NCBI GenBank assembly: GCA_052400625.1
Contig: JBQTGH010000003.1
Length of the DNA stretch: 64,000 nt
From: Thermophagus sp052400625
GTDB taxonomy: Bacteria > Bacteroidota > Bacteroidia > Bacteroidales > Marinilabiliaceae
Reading direction: 5' to 3' (one strand)
A program made the translations under genes and the position numbers. Shown here piece by piece: positions 36,098 to 44,636 of the stretch. The notes under the pieces are model-generated. The model was not told the DNA's origin, ran no database searches, and was given only the letters and a program-made list of their open reading frames with translations. Within the stretch, counting starts at the first letter, position 1, and every line of letters begins with the position of its first letter.

Positions 36098-36661
36098 TCA
36101 TTCCTGCCTCTGACTATTGACCTTCTTCCGGTAAGAAAGGTAGAGCCATACTGCCAAAACAAAGAAAGACAGGACCATCAATGCGCCAATCATATACATA
36201 TTATCGGCGGACAAGTTTAATCCCAGCACCAAACTCCCCACCGAAATAATCCCTGCCATTAAAGAATAACCTGTTTCATTGTAAAACCAGCCGTAAGGAA
36301 AGAGATGTGCACCCGTAATAATGGCATAGGTCATCAAAAAGTAGTCGGGAATTCTGACCATGACGAAGATCAAAAAAGGAAAATAGAACAGCTGCGCTAT
36401 ATTCAGTCTTACTCCTAACGGATGCAAGGGATTGTCTTTAATCTTCCATTGCGTCTTTAAGAGTCGGGACAAACCATAAGCCAGGGGAAACATCAATCCG
36501 CTAACCATAAAAGTCAGGATACCTTTATAATAGCCCGACAAATTCATGGTCCAAACAAACGTAATGATTATCCAGAGTATCATTCCGGACACAATAAATT
36601 CCAGACCGTTTTTGGCTTTTAATGATAACTCCAGTCTAAAAGCGTCTTTAACTTCATTCAT
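36098..36661 (-). CDS. Integral membrane protein, DUF7010-like
   Basis: 187 residues, five to six predicted transmembrane helices (about 20-40, 46-66, 88-110, 112-130, 135-152 and 157-177) and a basic C-terminal end (YRKKVNSQRQE). The first 20 residues, MNEVKDAFRLELSLKAKNGL, are cytoplasmic and charged. It resembles small membrane proteins grouped as DUF7010. No catalytic motif. Function unknown; inner-membrane location is sure from hydropathy. Confidence 0.65.
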   Translation of the reverse strand: MNEVKDAFRLELSLKAKNGLEFIVSGMILWIIITFVWTMNLSGYYKGILTFMVSGLMFPLAYGLSRLLKTQWKIKDNPLHPLGVRLNIAQLFYFPFLIFVMVRIPDYFLMTYAIITGAHLFPYGWFYNETGYSLMAGIISVGSLVLGLNLSADNMYMIGALMVLSFFVLAVWLYLSYRKKVNSQRQE

Positions 36662-36897
36662 GGGGTTTATTCTGAATTTTGTGCCATCAGCTACGAACCC
36701 TTTTCAAAATTGTTAGAATTTAAAAATTTAACAGCTTCTGAAAGGTCCTCTGAAAGCGAAATATTAAAAAACCAACATAATAATCAATTAGAACGTCTAC
36801 AAACTTTAGGTTTCACCTGGTTCCAAACATTTATAACACATCCCCTCCCGTATCACCACCATCTTGTATCGGGCCATCGATTCTATCTTCAGCTCCA

Positions 36898-37410
36898 CTA
36901 ATTACCATTCTTTTTTTTCAGTTCTTTTGGAAAAACGAACAATTCGGTGCGTCCGTTACCCGCTTTAATCTGGCTCCACTCCGAAGTCGAAAAGGCAAGG
37001 ATGGCTGTTGCCGATGTGGGATAATCAAAAAAGTGATCCCCTGTCAGTTGAAAGGCTGTCAGGGCAATTTCAGGGTTGTGACCAACAACCATCACCGAGT
37101 CGAGGTCGCCGGCCAATCGAGTCACCTCCAAAAGAAATTGCTCCACAGTGTATCCACTATAGAGGAATGGTGCCTCAATGATGTCGGCTTCAGGGATGCT
37201 ATAAGCACCGGCCATGATTCTGGCCGTCTGCAAAGCTCTGATGGCAGGACTGGAAATGATCAACTGTGGCACAATGCGTTTCCCAATCAGATGATCCGAT
37301 ATCAGCCGAACATCTTTGCCACCCCTTTTTTTCAGTTGTCGTTCAAAATCATTCTCTGCGTCGGTCAGGGGTTCAGCTTTTGCATGTCTGACTAAAATTA
37401 ATCTTTTCAT
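36898..37410 (-). CDS. SixA-like histidine phosphatase
   Basis: 170 residues of the phosphoglycerate-mutase-like superfamily. Catalytic RHG-type motif at the start, LILVRHAKAE (His8), SSPAIRALQTARIM and the second catalytic histidine in VMVVGHNPEIA. The RHAKAE form and short length fit the SixA group, which removes phosphate from phosphohistidine in HPt domains or related targets. The true target here is unknown. Cytoplasmic. Next to pepT (62 bases) on the same strand and maybe co-transcribed. Confidence 0.88.
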   Translation of the reverse strand: MKRLILVRHAKAEPLTDAENDFERQLKKRGGKDVRLISDHLIGKRIVPQLIISSPAIRALQTARIMAGAYSIPEADIIEAPFLYSGYTVEQFLLEVTRLAGDLDSVMVVGHNPEIALTAFQLTGDHFFDYPTSATAILAFSTSEWSQIKAGNGRTELFVFPKELKKKNGN

Positions 37411-37472
37411 CTCACCTGAAGTTTAAATTCCCGATTAGGTAACAATAGTAACAGCTCATCCGCCCAAAGAAA

Positions 37473-38702
37473 TTACTTCAATGAGGGAACCAGCGCGGCA
37501 ATTTTCAGAATTACTTCCATCGCTTTTTCCAATGAAGGAATGGGGAGAAACTCAAAGCGTCCGTGAAAGTTATGTCCTCCTGCAAAAATATTGGGTGTGG
37601 GCAATCCCATAAAGGCCAGACGAGCACCATCCGTTCCGCCACGAATGGGCTTAATTTTTGGAACCACACCGGCCTCACGCATCGCCTTTTCTGCCAGATC
37701 GACAATATACATGACCGGCTCAATTTTTTCACGCATATTGTAATATTGATCTTTTATTTCCACTTGCATGGTGCCTTCACCGAATTCCTTATTCACCTTA
37801 TTGACCAGGTGTTGCATCTCCTTTTTACGATCTTCAAACCGATCGCGTTTAAAGTCGCGGATCAAAAACTGCATTTCGGTTTTTTCCACATCCCCATTGA
37901 ACGACATAAGATGATAAAATCCATCATAGCCATCAGAATGTTCCGGGGTCTCATGCCTGGGCAGCATCATAATTAATTGGTTGGCGATACGCATAGAGTT
38001 ACGCATCTTTCCACGTGCATATCCCGGATGCACATTGCGCCCGTGGGTGGTAACTTTTGCCAGCGCAGCATTGAAGTTTTCAAATTCCAATTCTCCTATT
38101 TCTCCACCGTCGATGGTATAAGCAAAGTCGGCACCAAATTTTTTCACATCAAAGAGGTTGGCCCCTTCGCCAATTTCTTCATCGGGCGTAAAGCCGATCC
38201 TGATTTTACCATGCTTAATGTCCGGATGTTTCACCAAGTATTCCATGGCAGAAACAATAGCGGTAACGCCTGCTTTATCATCGGCCCCTAACAGAGTGGT
38301 TCCGTCGGTGGTAATGATGTCCTGTCCGATGTACTTTTTAAGTTCGGGAAATTCAGTGGGCTTTAAAACAATGTGATCTTGCTCATTCAGCACAATGTCG
38401 CCCCCGTCATACTCTTTCACAATCTTGGGCGACACATTTTTTCCGGAAAAATCGGGGCTGGTATCCACATGGGCTATAAATCCCACCACCGGCGTATCCT
38501 TTTCAATATTGGAAGGCAAGGTCGCCATGATGTAGCCGTTTTCATCCAGCTCCACCTCCTGAAGCCCAACCTCTTTGAGTTCTTCCGCAAGCTCTTTGGC
38601 AAAAATCATCTGTCCCGGCGTACTGGGCGTAAGTCCGGTATTAGGATCTGACTGCGTATCAAATTGCGTGTATTTTATAAAACGATCTGTTAATGAAGCC
38701 AT
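37473..38702 (-). CDS. pepT: Peptidase T (tripeptide aminopeptidase)
   Basis: 409 residues. M20B metallopeptidase removing the N-terminal residue from tripeptides in the cytoplasm. Zinc ligands and catalytic residues visible: FIAHVDTSPDFSG (His/Asp), LLGADDKAGVTA (bridging Asp), FTPDEEIGEGA (catalytic Glu and ligand Glu), YTIDGGEIGELEFENFNAA, and GGTDGARLAFMGLPTPNIFA with the C-terminal ligand His in GGHNFHGRFEF. Full length. Confidence 0.97.
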   Translation of the reverse strand: MASLTDRFIKYTQFDTQSDPNTGLTPSTPGQMIFAKELAEELKEVGLQEVELDENGYIMATLPSNIEKDTPVVGFIAHVDTSPDFSGKNVSPKIVKEYDGGDIVLNEQDHIVLKPTEFPELKKYIGQDIITTDGTTLLGADDKAGVTAIVSAMEYLVKHPDIKHGKIRIGFTPDEEIGEGANLFDVKKFGADFAYTIDGGEIGELEFENFNAALAKVTTHGRNVHPGYARGKMRNSMRIANQLIMMLPRHETPEHSDGYDGFYHLMSFNGDVEKTEMQFLIRDFKRDRFEDRKKEMQHLVNKVNKEFGEGTMQVEIKDQYYNMREKIEPVMYIVDLAEKAMREAGVVPKIKPIRGGTDGARLAFMGLPTPNIFAGGHNFHGRFEFLPIPSLEKAMEVILKIAALVPSLK

Positions 38703-39024
38703 AATTTTATTGGTTTAATCCTTTTATGAATGCAAGATAAAAAAAATTAAGATAGGCTACGCCGCAGCCCTCCATTAAATTGAAAAAACAGAACTATTAC
38801 AAACGGGAAGGGCAAAAGCCTTCACGATAAAATATAAGAAAGGGTCTCCCGGCTAAGAGACCCTTTAATAAGCTATTTGGTTGAAAGGTATAAATGGTCG
38901 GATTAAAACATCAAAGGTCTTAACCCACTGATTTATACATAATCCCTCAACGCCTCTACCCGATTCATTGCAACAACAAAAATGGGGTGTGATGAATCAG
39001 CTCTATTAAACTGACAAACAGTAA
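38703..39024. other. 322-base gap between proS and pepT
   Basis: Contains the proS terminator (38839-38866). Nothing else recognised; the pepT promoter should lie in its left part. Confidence 0.5.
38831..38866 (-). terminator. Intrinsic terminator of proS
   Basis: AAAGGGTCTC (38839-38848) and GAGACCCTTT (38857-38866) form a perfect 10-bp stem with an 8-base loop. On the minus strand the stem is followed by CTTATATTTT, fitting termination of the proS transcript about 160 bases after its stop. Confidence 0.75.
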
Positions 39025-40500
39025 TCAGTAAGCTCTGGCAAACACCACTCTTTGACTGGAAGGTTTTCCGGTCACTATGCACTTTCCGGCCTCCTGTTCA
39101 TTGTTGATGGGTATACAACGAATGGTAGCCTTGGTTTCCTGTTTGATTTTTTCTTCTGTTTCGGGCGTTCCATCCCAATGAGCGAGGATAAATCCACCCT
39201 TTTCATCCAACACCTTTTTAAACTCGTCGTAGGTATCTACTTTACGGGTGTTTTCACTTCTGAAGTTAAGGGCTCGCTGATATATTTCGGACTGAATCTC
39301 TTCCATCAGGTCAGAAATACGTTTTTCAACGCCATCCATGGGTACCACCTCTTTGGTGAGGGTATCGCGCCGGGCCAGCTCCACGGTACCGTTTTGCAAA
39401 TCGCGGGGGCCAATGGCCAATCTGACGGGCACCCCCTGCAACTCATACTGGGCAAATTTCCATCCCGGTTTATGTTTATCATCGTCATCCACCTTAACCG
39501 AAATACCGAGTTGTTTTAACCCTGCAGCAATTTTATCTGCCTGTTCAACAATTTGTTTTAATTCTTCCTCTTTTCTATAAATAGGTACAATTACCACCTG
39601 AATGGGTGCCAATTTAGGCGGCAGCACCAATCCGTGATCGTCGGAATGCGACATGATCAAAGCGCCCATCAAGCGAGTGGATACCCCCCATGAGGTAGCC
39701 CAAACATATTCCTCTTTTCCTTCTTTGTTTTGATATTTCACATCAAAAACGCGCGCAAAATTCTGTCCCAAGAAATGAGAAGTTCCCGATTGCAGAGCCT
39801 TACCGTCCTGCATCAAAGCTTCAATGGTAAGGGTCTCTACGGCACCTGCAAACCGCTCACTGGCCGTTTTATAGCCCTGCAAAACGGGCATCGCCATGTA
39901 ATTTTCGGCAAAATCGGCGTAAACCTTTAACATGGTTTCAGCCTCTTCAATAGCTTCCTCCCGCGTGGCATGGGCGGTATGCCCTTCCTGCCAGAGAAAT
40001 TCGGCAGTCCGCAGAAAAAGACGGGTTCGCATCTCCCAGCGCACCACATTGGCCCACTGGTTGATTTTAATTGGGAGATCACGATAAGACTGAATCCAGT
40101 CACGATAGGTATTCCAAATAATGGTTTCAGAAGTCGGTCTTACGATATATTCTTCTTCCAGACGGGCATCCGGATCAACCACAACGCCCTTACCATCTGG
40201 ATTATTCTTTAAGCGGTAGTGGGTAACTACGGCACACTCTTTGGCAAACCCCTCCACATGATCGGCTTCCCGGCTGAAAAACGACTTGGGAATAAACAAG
40301 GGGAAATAAGCATTTTGATGACCGGTTTCCTTAAACTTATCATCCAGGGTACGTTGAATTTTTTCCCAAATTGCGTAGCCATATGGTTTAATCACCATGC
40401 AACCACGAACGGCAGAATTCTCAGCAAGTCCCGCCTTAATCACCAAATCGTTGTACCATTGCGCATAATTCTCGCTTCTGGGGGTCAATACTTTTGCCAT
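39025..40500 (-). CDS. proS: Prolyl-tRNA synthetase (archaeal/eukaryotic-like type)
   Basis: 491 residues. Charges tRNA-Pro. Class II catalytic core: motif 2 (VRPTSETIIWNTYRDWIQSY; RWEMRTRLFLRTAEFLWQEG) and motif 3 (SDDHGLVLPPKLAP) are visible, followed by the anticodon-binding domain (about 285-390, IQVVIVPIYRKEEELKQI) and the C-terminal zinc-binding-like domain ending in VVFARAY with a terminal tyrosine. The compact form lacks the large editing insertion of the bacterial type, as is usual in Bacteroidota. Confidence 0.97.
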   Translation of the reverse strand: MAKVLTPRSENYAQWYNDLVIKAGLAENSAVRGCMVIKPYGYAIWEKIQRTLDDKFKETGHQNAYFPLFIPKSFFSREADHVEGFAKECAVVTHYRLKNNPDGKGVVVDPDARLEEEYIVRPTSETIIWNTYRDWIQSYRDLPIKINQWANVVRWEMRTRLFLRTAEFLWQEGHTAHATREEAIEEAETMLKVYADFAENYMAMPVLQGYKTASERFAGAVETLTIEALMQDGKALQSGTSHFLGQNFARVFDVKYQNKEGKEEYVWATSWGVSTRLMGALIMSHSDDHGLVLPPKLAPIQVVIVPIYRKEEELKQIVEQADKIAAGLKQLGISVKVDDDDKHKPGWKFAQYELQGVPVRLAIGPRDLQNGTVELARRDTLTKEVVPMDGVEKRISDLMEEIQSEIYQRALNFRSENTRKVDTYDEFKKVLDEKGGFILAHWDGTPETEEKIKQETKATIRCIPINNEQEAGKCIVTGKPSSQRVVFARAY

Positions 40501-40940
40501 AATCTGAATTAATAGATATTTAGATATTAATTTTTTCTGGATTTATCAGGCTCCGGAGACTCAGAAGGTAGTTTAAATGCAGAAAACAGAGAATGCTCAT
40601 TTTCAATCAAACCAGTTCAGGCTTTCCATCTGAAATTCCCCAAACGCTTAATAGGAAGACTCTGCAAAAGGAGTTCTTAACAAATCCTTTACAAAAGTCG
40701 GCACGAAAATAATAAAAATGAGTTAACTTTAAGCAATTCCGTAGCTAATTCCTCTTCAATCAGTCCTTCTTCCATTGGGAAAAATCGAAGTGCGGATCAT
40801 CTTATGGAAGCAGAAACATGGAGGTTGGAAGCGACATGATTTTCAGCCAAAAACATTTTTTAACAGACTTCTCCAGAACTCAGTCTTTTGGTACGAATTT
40901 TGCTTGTTAACCAACTACGAAAACAACAGGAGGATGCCCC
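40501..40940. other. 440-base divergent gap, no gene seen
   Basis: Upstream of both proS and the Ser/Arg-rich lipoprotein gene, so it should hold two promoters. A frame at 40775-41038 is open but overlaps the lipoprotein start and lacks coding character. The lipoprotein ATG is preceded by ACAGGAGGATG, an unusually strong Shine-Dalgarno for this phylum. Confidence 0.5.
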
Positions 40941-42416
40941 ATGAAAAAGTTATTATTTATCACAACCGCAGCTGTTTTGCTGATAGTGGCAGGTGGATGC
41001 ACTACCGGCCGAATGGCATCAACCGGAGTATATTATGACGATATTTATTATGCGCCGGATTTGACCAAGGATAATATGGAGAAGGCATTTGCCCCGGTGC
41101 CCTCGATCGCTCAGAAAGAACAAAAAGAGCAAAAGCAAGAAGAACGTCAACTGATTAATGCTTATGCAAGCAGTGACCTGGCTCGTGAACAAAGAGATAC
41201 CAGAGATTTCTCACAAATACAGCAAAAGTATGCTTCCATTCTTGCCGATGAAGAAAATGAGGAAATAGATTCCTTAATATACTACAATGATGAGACCGGT
41301 TATTGGGTAGATGGATTTGACGGAAGCGAAATGGACCGAGATTATGCCGAAAGACTGATCCGATTCCATGGCCCTTTCACCCGGATTCCTTATTGGTCAT
41401 CCCTGTATGATCAGTTTGTCTATTTTAATGATCCCGACTGGAACGTATATGTAGACGGGAATTATGCTTATGTATTTCCCACCTGGAGCAATCCATGGTA
41501 TGACAGATATCGTTTCGATCGCTGGAGATCGCCCTGGAGCTTCTCATTTGGATATAGCTCATTCTGGGGAGATCCCTTCTATTCCGGCTATTTTGGTATG
41601 GGATGGTACGATCCCTTTTATAGTCCATTTTATTATGGATGGCCATATTATAGCAGACCTTATTATTCTTATTGGCACCATCCACATTATCGCAACGGAT
41701 ATTATGGCGGGACACATGCCAGTCGAAATGTTTACCGTGGTATAAAGCCATCCATGACCAGCAACACCAGGTATTATACTTCGCCCAGTAACACACTGAA
41801 GCGAGGCACCAACGAAGGAAGTCAGAGGGTTACCACTACACGTAGTGGAACCCGGATAATTCGCAACGCTGACGGTACAACCACCGTGGTTAATAGCAGC
41901 GGAAATACGCAGCGTGCCATTCGCGGATCTGCCGTGCTTAAATCCGGAAGCGGAAATACAAGTCAGGAACGTACCATTAGCCGATACCAGGGAAGTGGTG
42001 CCTCTACCGGGACTGTTCAAACCCGATCTCGAAGAAGCTCGACCCCTACTTACAGTCAGCCTGACAATGCGTCCAAACCATCGTATAACCGAACCGGCAC
42101 ATATACACGTCAGGTGAGAAGCAGTTCCACGAGTTCTCAATCGCTTAAGTCAGGTAGCACTACGCGAAGATCGGTTTCAACGCCTAGCAGAACCTACAAT
42201 TATAATAGTGGCAGCAGCACACAACAGCGATCCAGTGTTCAGAGAAGCACTTATACACCGTCCCGAAGTTCATCTTCGTCATCCGGAAGCTATCGCAGTA
42301 CCTCTTCTTCCAGTCGAAGCACCAGCTCTTACTCGGGAAGCAGCAGTACTTCATCCGGCAGCCGAAGCAGCAGTGGATCCAGCAGTGGGCAAACCATTCG
42401 CAGAGGACGAAGATAA
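40941..42416 (+). CDS. Aromatic- and Ser/Arg-rich low-complexity lipoprotein
   Basis: 491 residues. Lipoprotein signal MKKLLFITTAAVLLIVAGGC (Cys20). The first part (about 21-130) is charged; about 160-260 is extremely rich in Tyr, Trp, Phe, Pro and Gly (WSFSFGYSSFWGDPFYSGYF, then PFYYGWPYYSRPYYSYW); the last 220 residues are almost only Ser, Thr, Arg, Gly and Gln (TRSRRSSTPTYSQ; SSSSSGSYRSTSSSSRSTSS) and end RRGRR. An extended, positively charged surface protein is likely. Similar genes sit beside proS and a FadL-type porin in other Bacteroidales and have been misnamed vitellogenin-like. A good AGGAGG ribosome site precedes the ATG. Function unknown. Confidence 0.8.
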   Translation: MKKLLFITTAAVLLIVAGGCTTGRMASTGVYYDDIYYAPDLTKDNMEKAFAPVPSIAQKEQKEQKQEERQLINAYASSDLAREQRDTRDFSQIQQKYASILADEENEEIDSLIYYNDETGYWVDGFDGSEMDRDYAERLIRFHGPFTRIPYWSSLYDQFVYFNDPDWNVYVDGNYAYVFPTWSNPWYDRYRFDRWRSPWSFSFGYSSFWGDPFYSGYFGMGWYDPFYSPFYYGWPYYSRPYYSYWHHPHYRNGYYGGTHASRNVYRGIKPSMTSNTRYYTSPSNTLKRGTNEGSQRVTTTRSGTRIIRNADGTTTVVNSSGNTQRAIRGSAVLKSGSGNTSQERTISRYQGSGASTGTVQTRSRRSSTPTYSQPDNASKPSYNRTGTYTRQVRSSSTSSQSLKSGSTTRRSVSTPSRTYNYNSGSSTQQRSSVQRSTYTPSRSSSSSSGSYRSTSSSSRSTSSYSGSSSTSSGSRSSSGSSSGQTIRRGRR

Positions 42417-42503
42417 TATCCTGAAAATTGATAGCGTTTTTCATAATCTGAATTCCATGATTCCACCAAATCGGAATCATGGAATTATCAAACTTCTGAA
42501 ACT

Positions 42504-44063
42504 ATGTTCAATCATAAAGCTATTTTTTCCCTGTTTCTCTTTTCTCTGTTAACGTTTTCGGTAGCAGGGCAAAATGAGGATAATGCATTGAGTTATTCCT
42601 ATCAACGCCCTACCGGCACAGCTCGTAGCATGGCCCTGGGAGGAGCAATGGGGGCGCTGGGAGGTGATTATTCAGCCATAGGCATCAATCCGGCCGGGAT
42701 TGCCGTTTACCGAAGCAGTGAATTTTCTTTTACACCGTCACTGATCTATAACAATACCGAAAGCGACTATTATGGCACCTCCTCCAGCGATGACAAATTC
42801 AGCTTTCCCATCAACCATATTTCCTATGTGGGCACCTCGAGATTGATGCGGGAAACGGATGGACTCGTCAGTACCCACTTCGCCATAGGTTACAACAGGA
42901 CCAACAATTATAACCGGAAGAGTTTTATACAACATGACGGGGTAGCTTCATCTCTGCTGTATATGTTTTCAGCCAATGCATCCGGCTTCACGCCTCAGGG
43001 CCTTGATAATTTCTACACGGGGATTGCTTATGATGCCTTTCTCCTAGAAAACCTACCGGGATATTCTAATGAATATATTCATGCCTATGAGTTTGTGAAC
43101 GATGAAGGTTACGTGGAACTCGGTCCTGTTAACGGCCTCAACCAAAAGAAAATGATTACGGAAAAAGGCCATTCGGGTGTTTTTGATATTTCATTCGGTG
43201 CCAACTTTGGCAATAAGTTTTATGCCGGCGCCACCGTGGGCATTGCTTCGATCACCAACACAAAGGAATCTCAACATTACGAAAAAGCAGACGATGAGGT
43301 TTATAATGAATATATTGACTACCGAAGAAATAATGGTTTTGAGATCCTTGACGATTTCTATTTTAATGAATATGAAAAGACTACCGGGACCGGGATAAAT
43401 TTGAAGGTGGGTGCAATTTATAAGCCCATTAACAGTCTTAGACTTGGAGCAGCATTTCATACCCCCACCTATTACGCTATGGATATGCAATATGATACCG
43501 AAGCCATATCCTATTTTTTTGATGCCGATAATTACGATATCCAGTCTGACCTTGGTAAGTCTTCGTTCAATTTTCGAACACCTTTAAAGGCCATAGGAAG
43601 CATAGCTTATATTTTCGGCACCCAAGGATTGATCTCATTCGATTATGAGTACACAGACTATTCTTCGATGAAGTATAAAAGCAAAAACAATGATGTTCGG
43701 GAAAAAGCTATTATGGAGACTTTAAACGAAACCATCACCAACACTTTCAAGGCCACTCATAATTTCAGAATTGGTGCCGAATACAGACTCGCTGAATTTT
43801 TGGCTTTACGGGGAGGGTATGCCTATTTCCAAAACCCTTATAAAGATGATTATCAAAATTCAGAAGGGAAACATTTTAACATCACAGGTGGATTAGGTTT
43901 CAGAGCTGGTAATATGACCATAGATGTGGCCTACCTCTACAATAAGGAGACCTATATTCACTCCTTGTACTATTCGCAAGAAATACCTAGTGACGTACAA
44001 AAACCTGCCGACATGACCTCTGTCGACCACCAGCTGGCCCTCACTCTGGGTTGGAGATTTTAA
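42504..44063 (+). CDS. OmpP1/FadL/TodX-family outer-membrane porin
   Basis: 519 residues. Signal peptide (1-22, TFSVAGQ). The N-terminal hatch-like motif GTARSMALGGAMGALGGDYS (about 36-55) and AIGINPAGIAVYRSSEFSF are hallmarks of the FadL superfamily, followed by a beta-barrel with strand signatures (YAGATVGIASI, INLKVGAIYKPINSLRLGAAF, FNITGGLGFRAGNMTIDVAY) and terminal WRF. It probably transports hydrophobic compounds across the outer membrane. It lies 87 bases after the Ser/Arg-rich lipoprotein gene and likely shares its transcript; it ends at a strong terminator. Confidence 0.9.
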   Translation: MFNHKAIFSLFLFSLLTFSVAGQNEDNALSYSYQRPTGTARSMALGGAMGALGGDYSAIGINPAGIAVYRSSEFSFTPSLIYNNTESDYYGTSSSDDKFSFPINHISYVGTSRLMRETDGLVSTHFAIGYNRTNNYNRKSFIQHDGVASSLLYMFSANASGFTPQGLDNFYTGIAYDAFLLENLPGYSNEYIHAYEFVNDEGYVELGPVNGLNQKKMITEKGHSGVFDISFGANFGNKFYAGATVGIASITNTKESQHYEKADDEVYNEYIDYRRNNGFEILDDFYFNEYEKTTGTGINLKVGAIYKPINSLRLGAAFHTPTYYAMDMQYDTEAISYFFDADNYDIQSDLGKSSFNFRTPLKAIGSIAYIFGTQGLISFDYEYTDYSSMKYKSKNNDVREKAIMETLNETITNTFKATHNFRIGAEYRLAEFLALRGGYAYFQNPYKDDYQNSEGKHFNITGGLGFRAGNMTIDVAYLYNKETYIHSLYYSQEIPSDVQKPADMTSVDHQLALTLGWRF

Positions 44064-44103
44064 ACAGATTGACGAAAAGATTTAAAAGCAGATCATTACA
44101 AAT

Positions 44104-44143
44104 ATCCGGCCGGACATCATCGCATAGTCCGGCCGGATTATTT
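44104..44143. terminator. Bidirectional intrinsic terminator
   Basis: ATCCGGCCGGAC (44104-44115) and GTCCGGCCGGAT (44127-44138) form a perfect 12-bp stem followed by TATTTT on the plus strand; the minus-strand side is AT-rich as well. It separates the convergent FadL-like gene and the efflux operon. Confidence 0.85.
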
Positions 44144-44149
44144 TGTCCA

Positions 44150-44443
44150 TTAAATACCCACTTCGGCATCCCAGATAAAAGCCCTCAATCCCTGCATTTC
44201 TGCTTTATCATTCAGGTGCTTCAGATGCGACATTAATTCCCCTGTTTTGTCATCATCTACAACCGTCAATATGGCCTCATTCAATGCCGGCCAGGTATGG
44301 GTTCCCAGATGGGGTTCACCCTTTTCGGATCCACGCCCCTGCACCTGAGGCCATCGCGAATAACCACGGATATTCAGCTTATTGAGGATATGCTCCACTT
44401 TCTCTGTGAGCGCCTGATTATATACGATAAATACTGTCTTCAT
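44150..44443 (-). CDS. PG0541-family PII-like transporter-associated protein
   Basis: 97 residues. Small alpha/beta ferredoxin-like (PII-like) fold: MKTVFIVYNQALTEKVEHIL, LNIRGYSRWPQVQGRGSEKG (the loop equivalent to the PII T-loop), LNEAILTVVDDDKTGELMSH and a C-terminal strand FIWDAEVGI. Proteins of this family follow RND efflux genes in Bacteroidota, as here (193 bases after the RND gene). PII-like proteins bind nucleotides and regulate membrane transporters; a regulatory role for efflux is inferred, not shown. Confidence 0.85.
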   Translation of the reverse strand: MKTVFIVYNQALTEKVEHILNKLNIRGYSRWPQVQGRGSEKGEPHLGTHTWPALNEAILTVVDDDKTGELMSHLKHLNDKAEMQGLRAFIWDAEVGI

Positions 44444-44636
44444 GCACGTTGGTATTTAGTGTTTAGAACTCCTTTGGGGATAAATAGCTACTTTCATCAA
44501 TACTAAATTAATTGAAGTTATTGGTCTGACGGAACTCACATGACCATTAAGTTTATAGATCTTTTTGTTATGTCAAACTTAGTTGATCATGCTCTTTTCG
44601 TTTTCAGCCTTAGGTCAATACTTCAGAGTTTCAACC

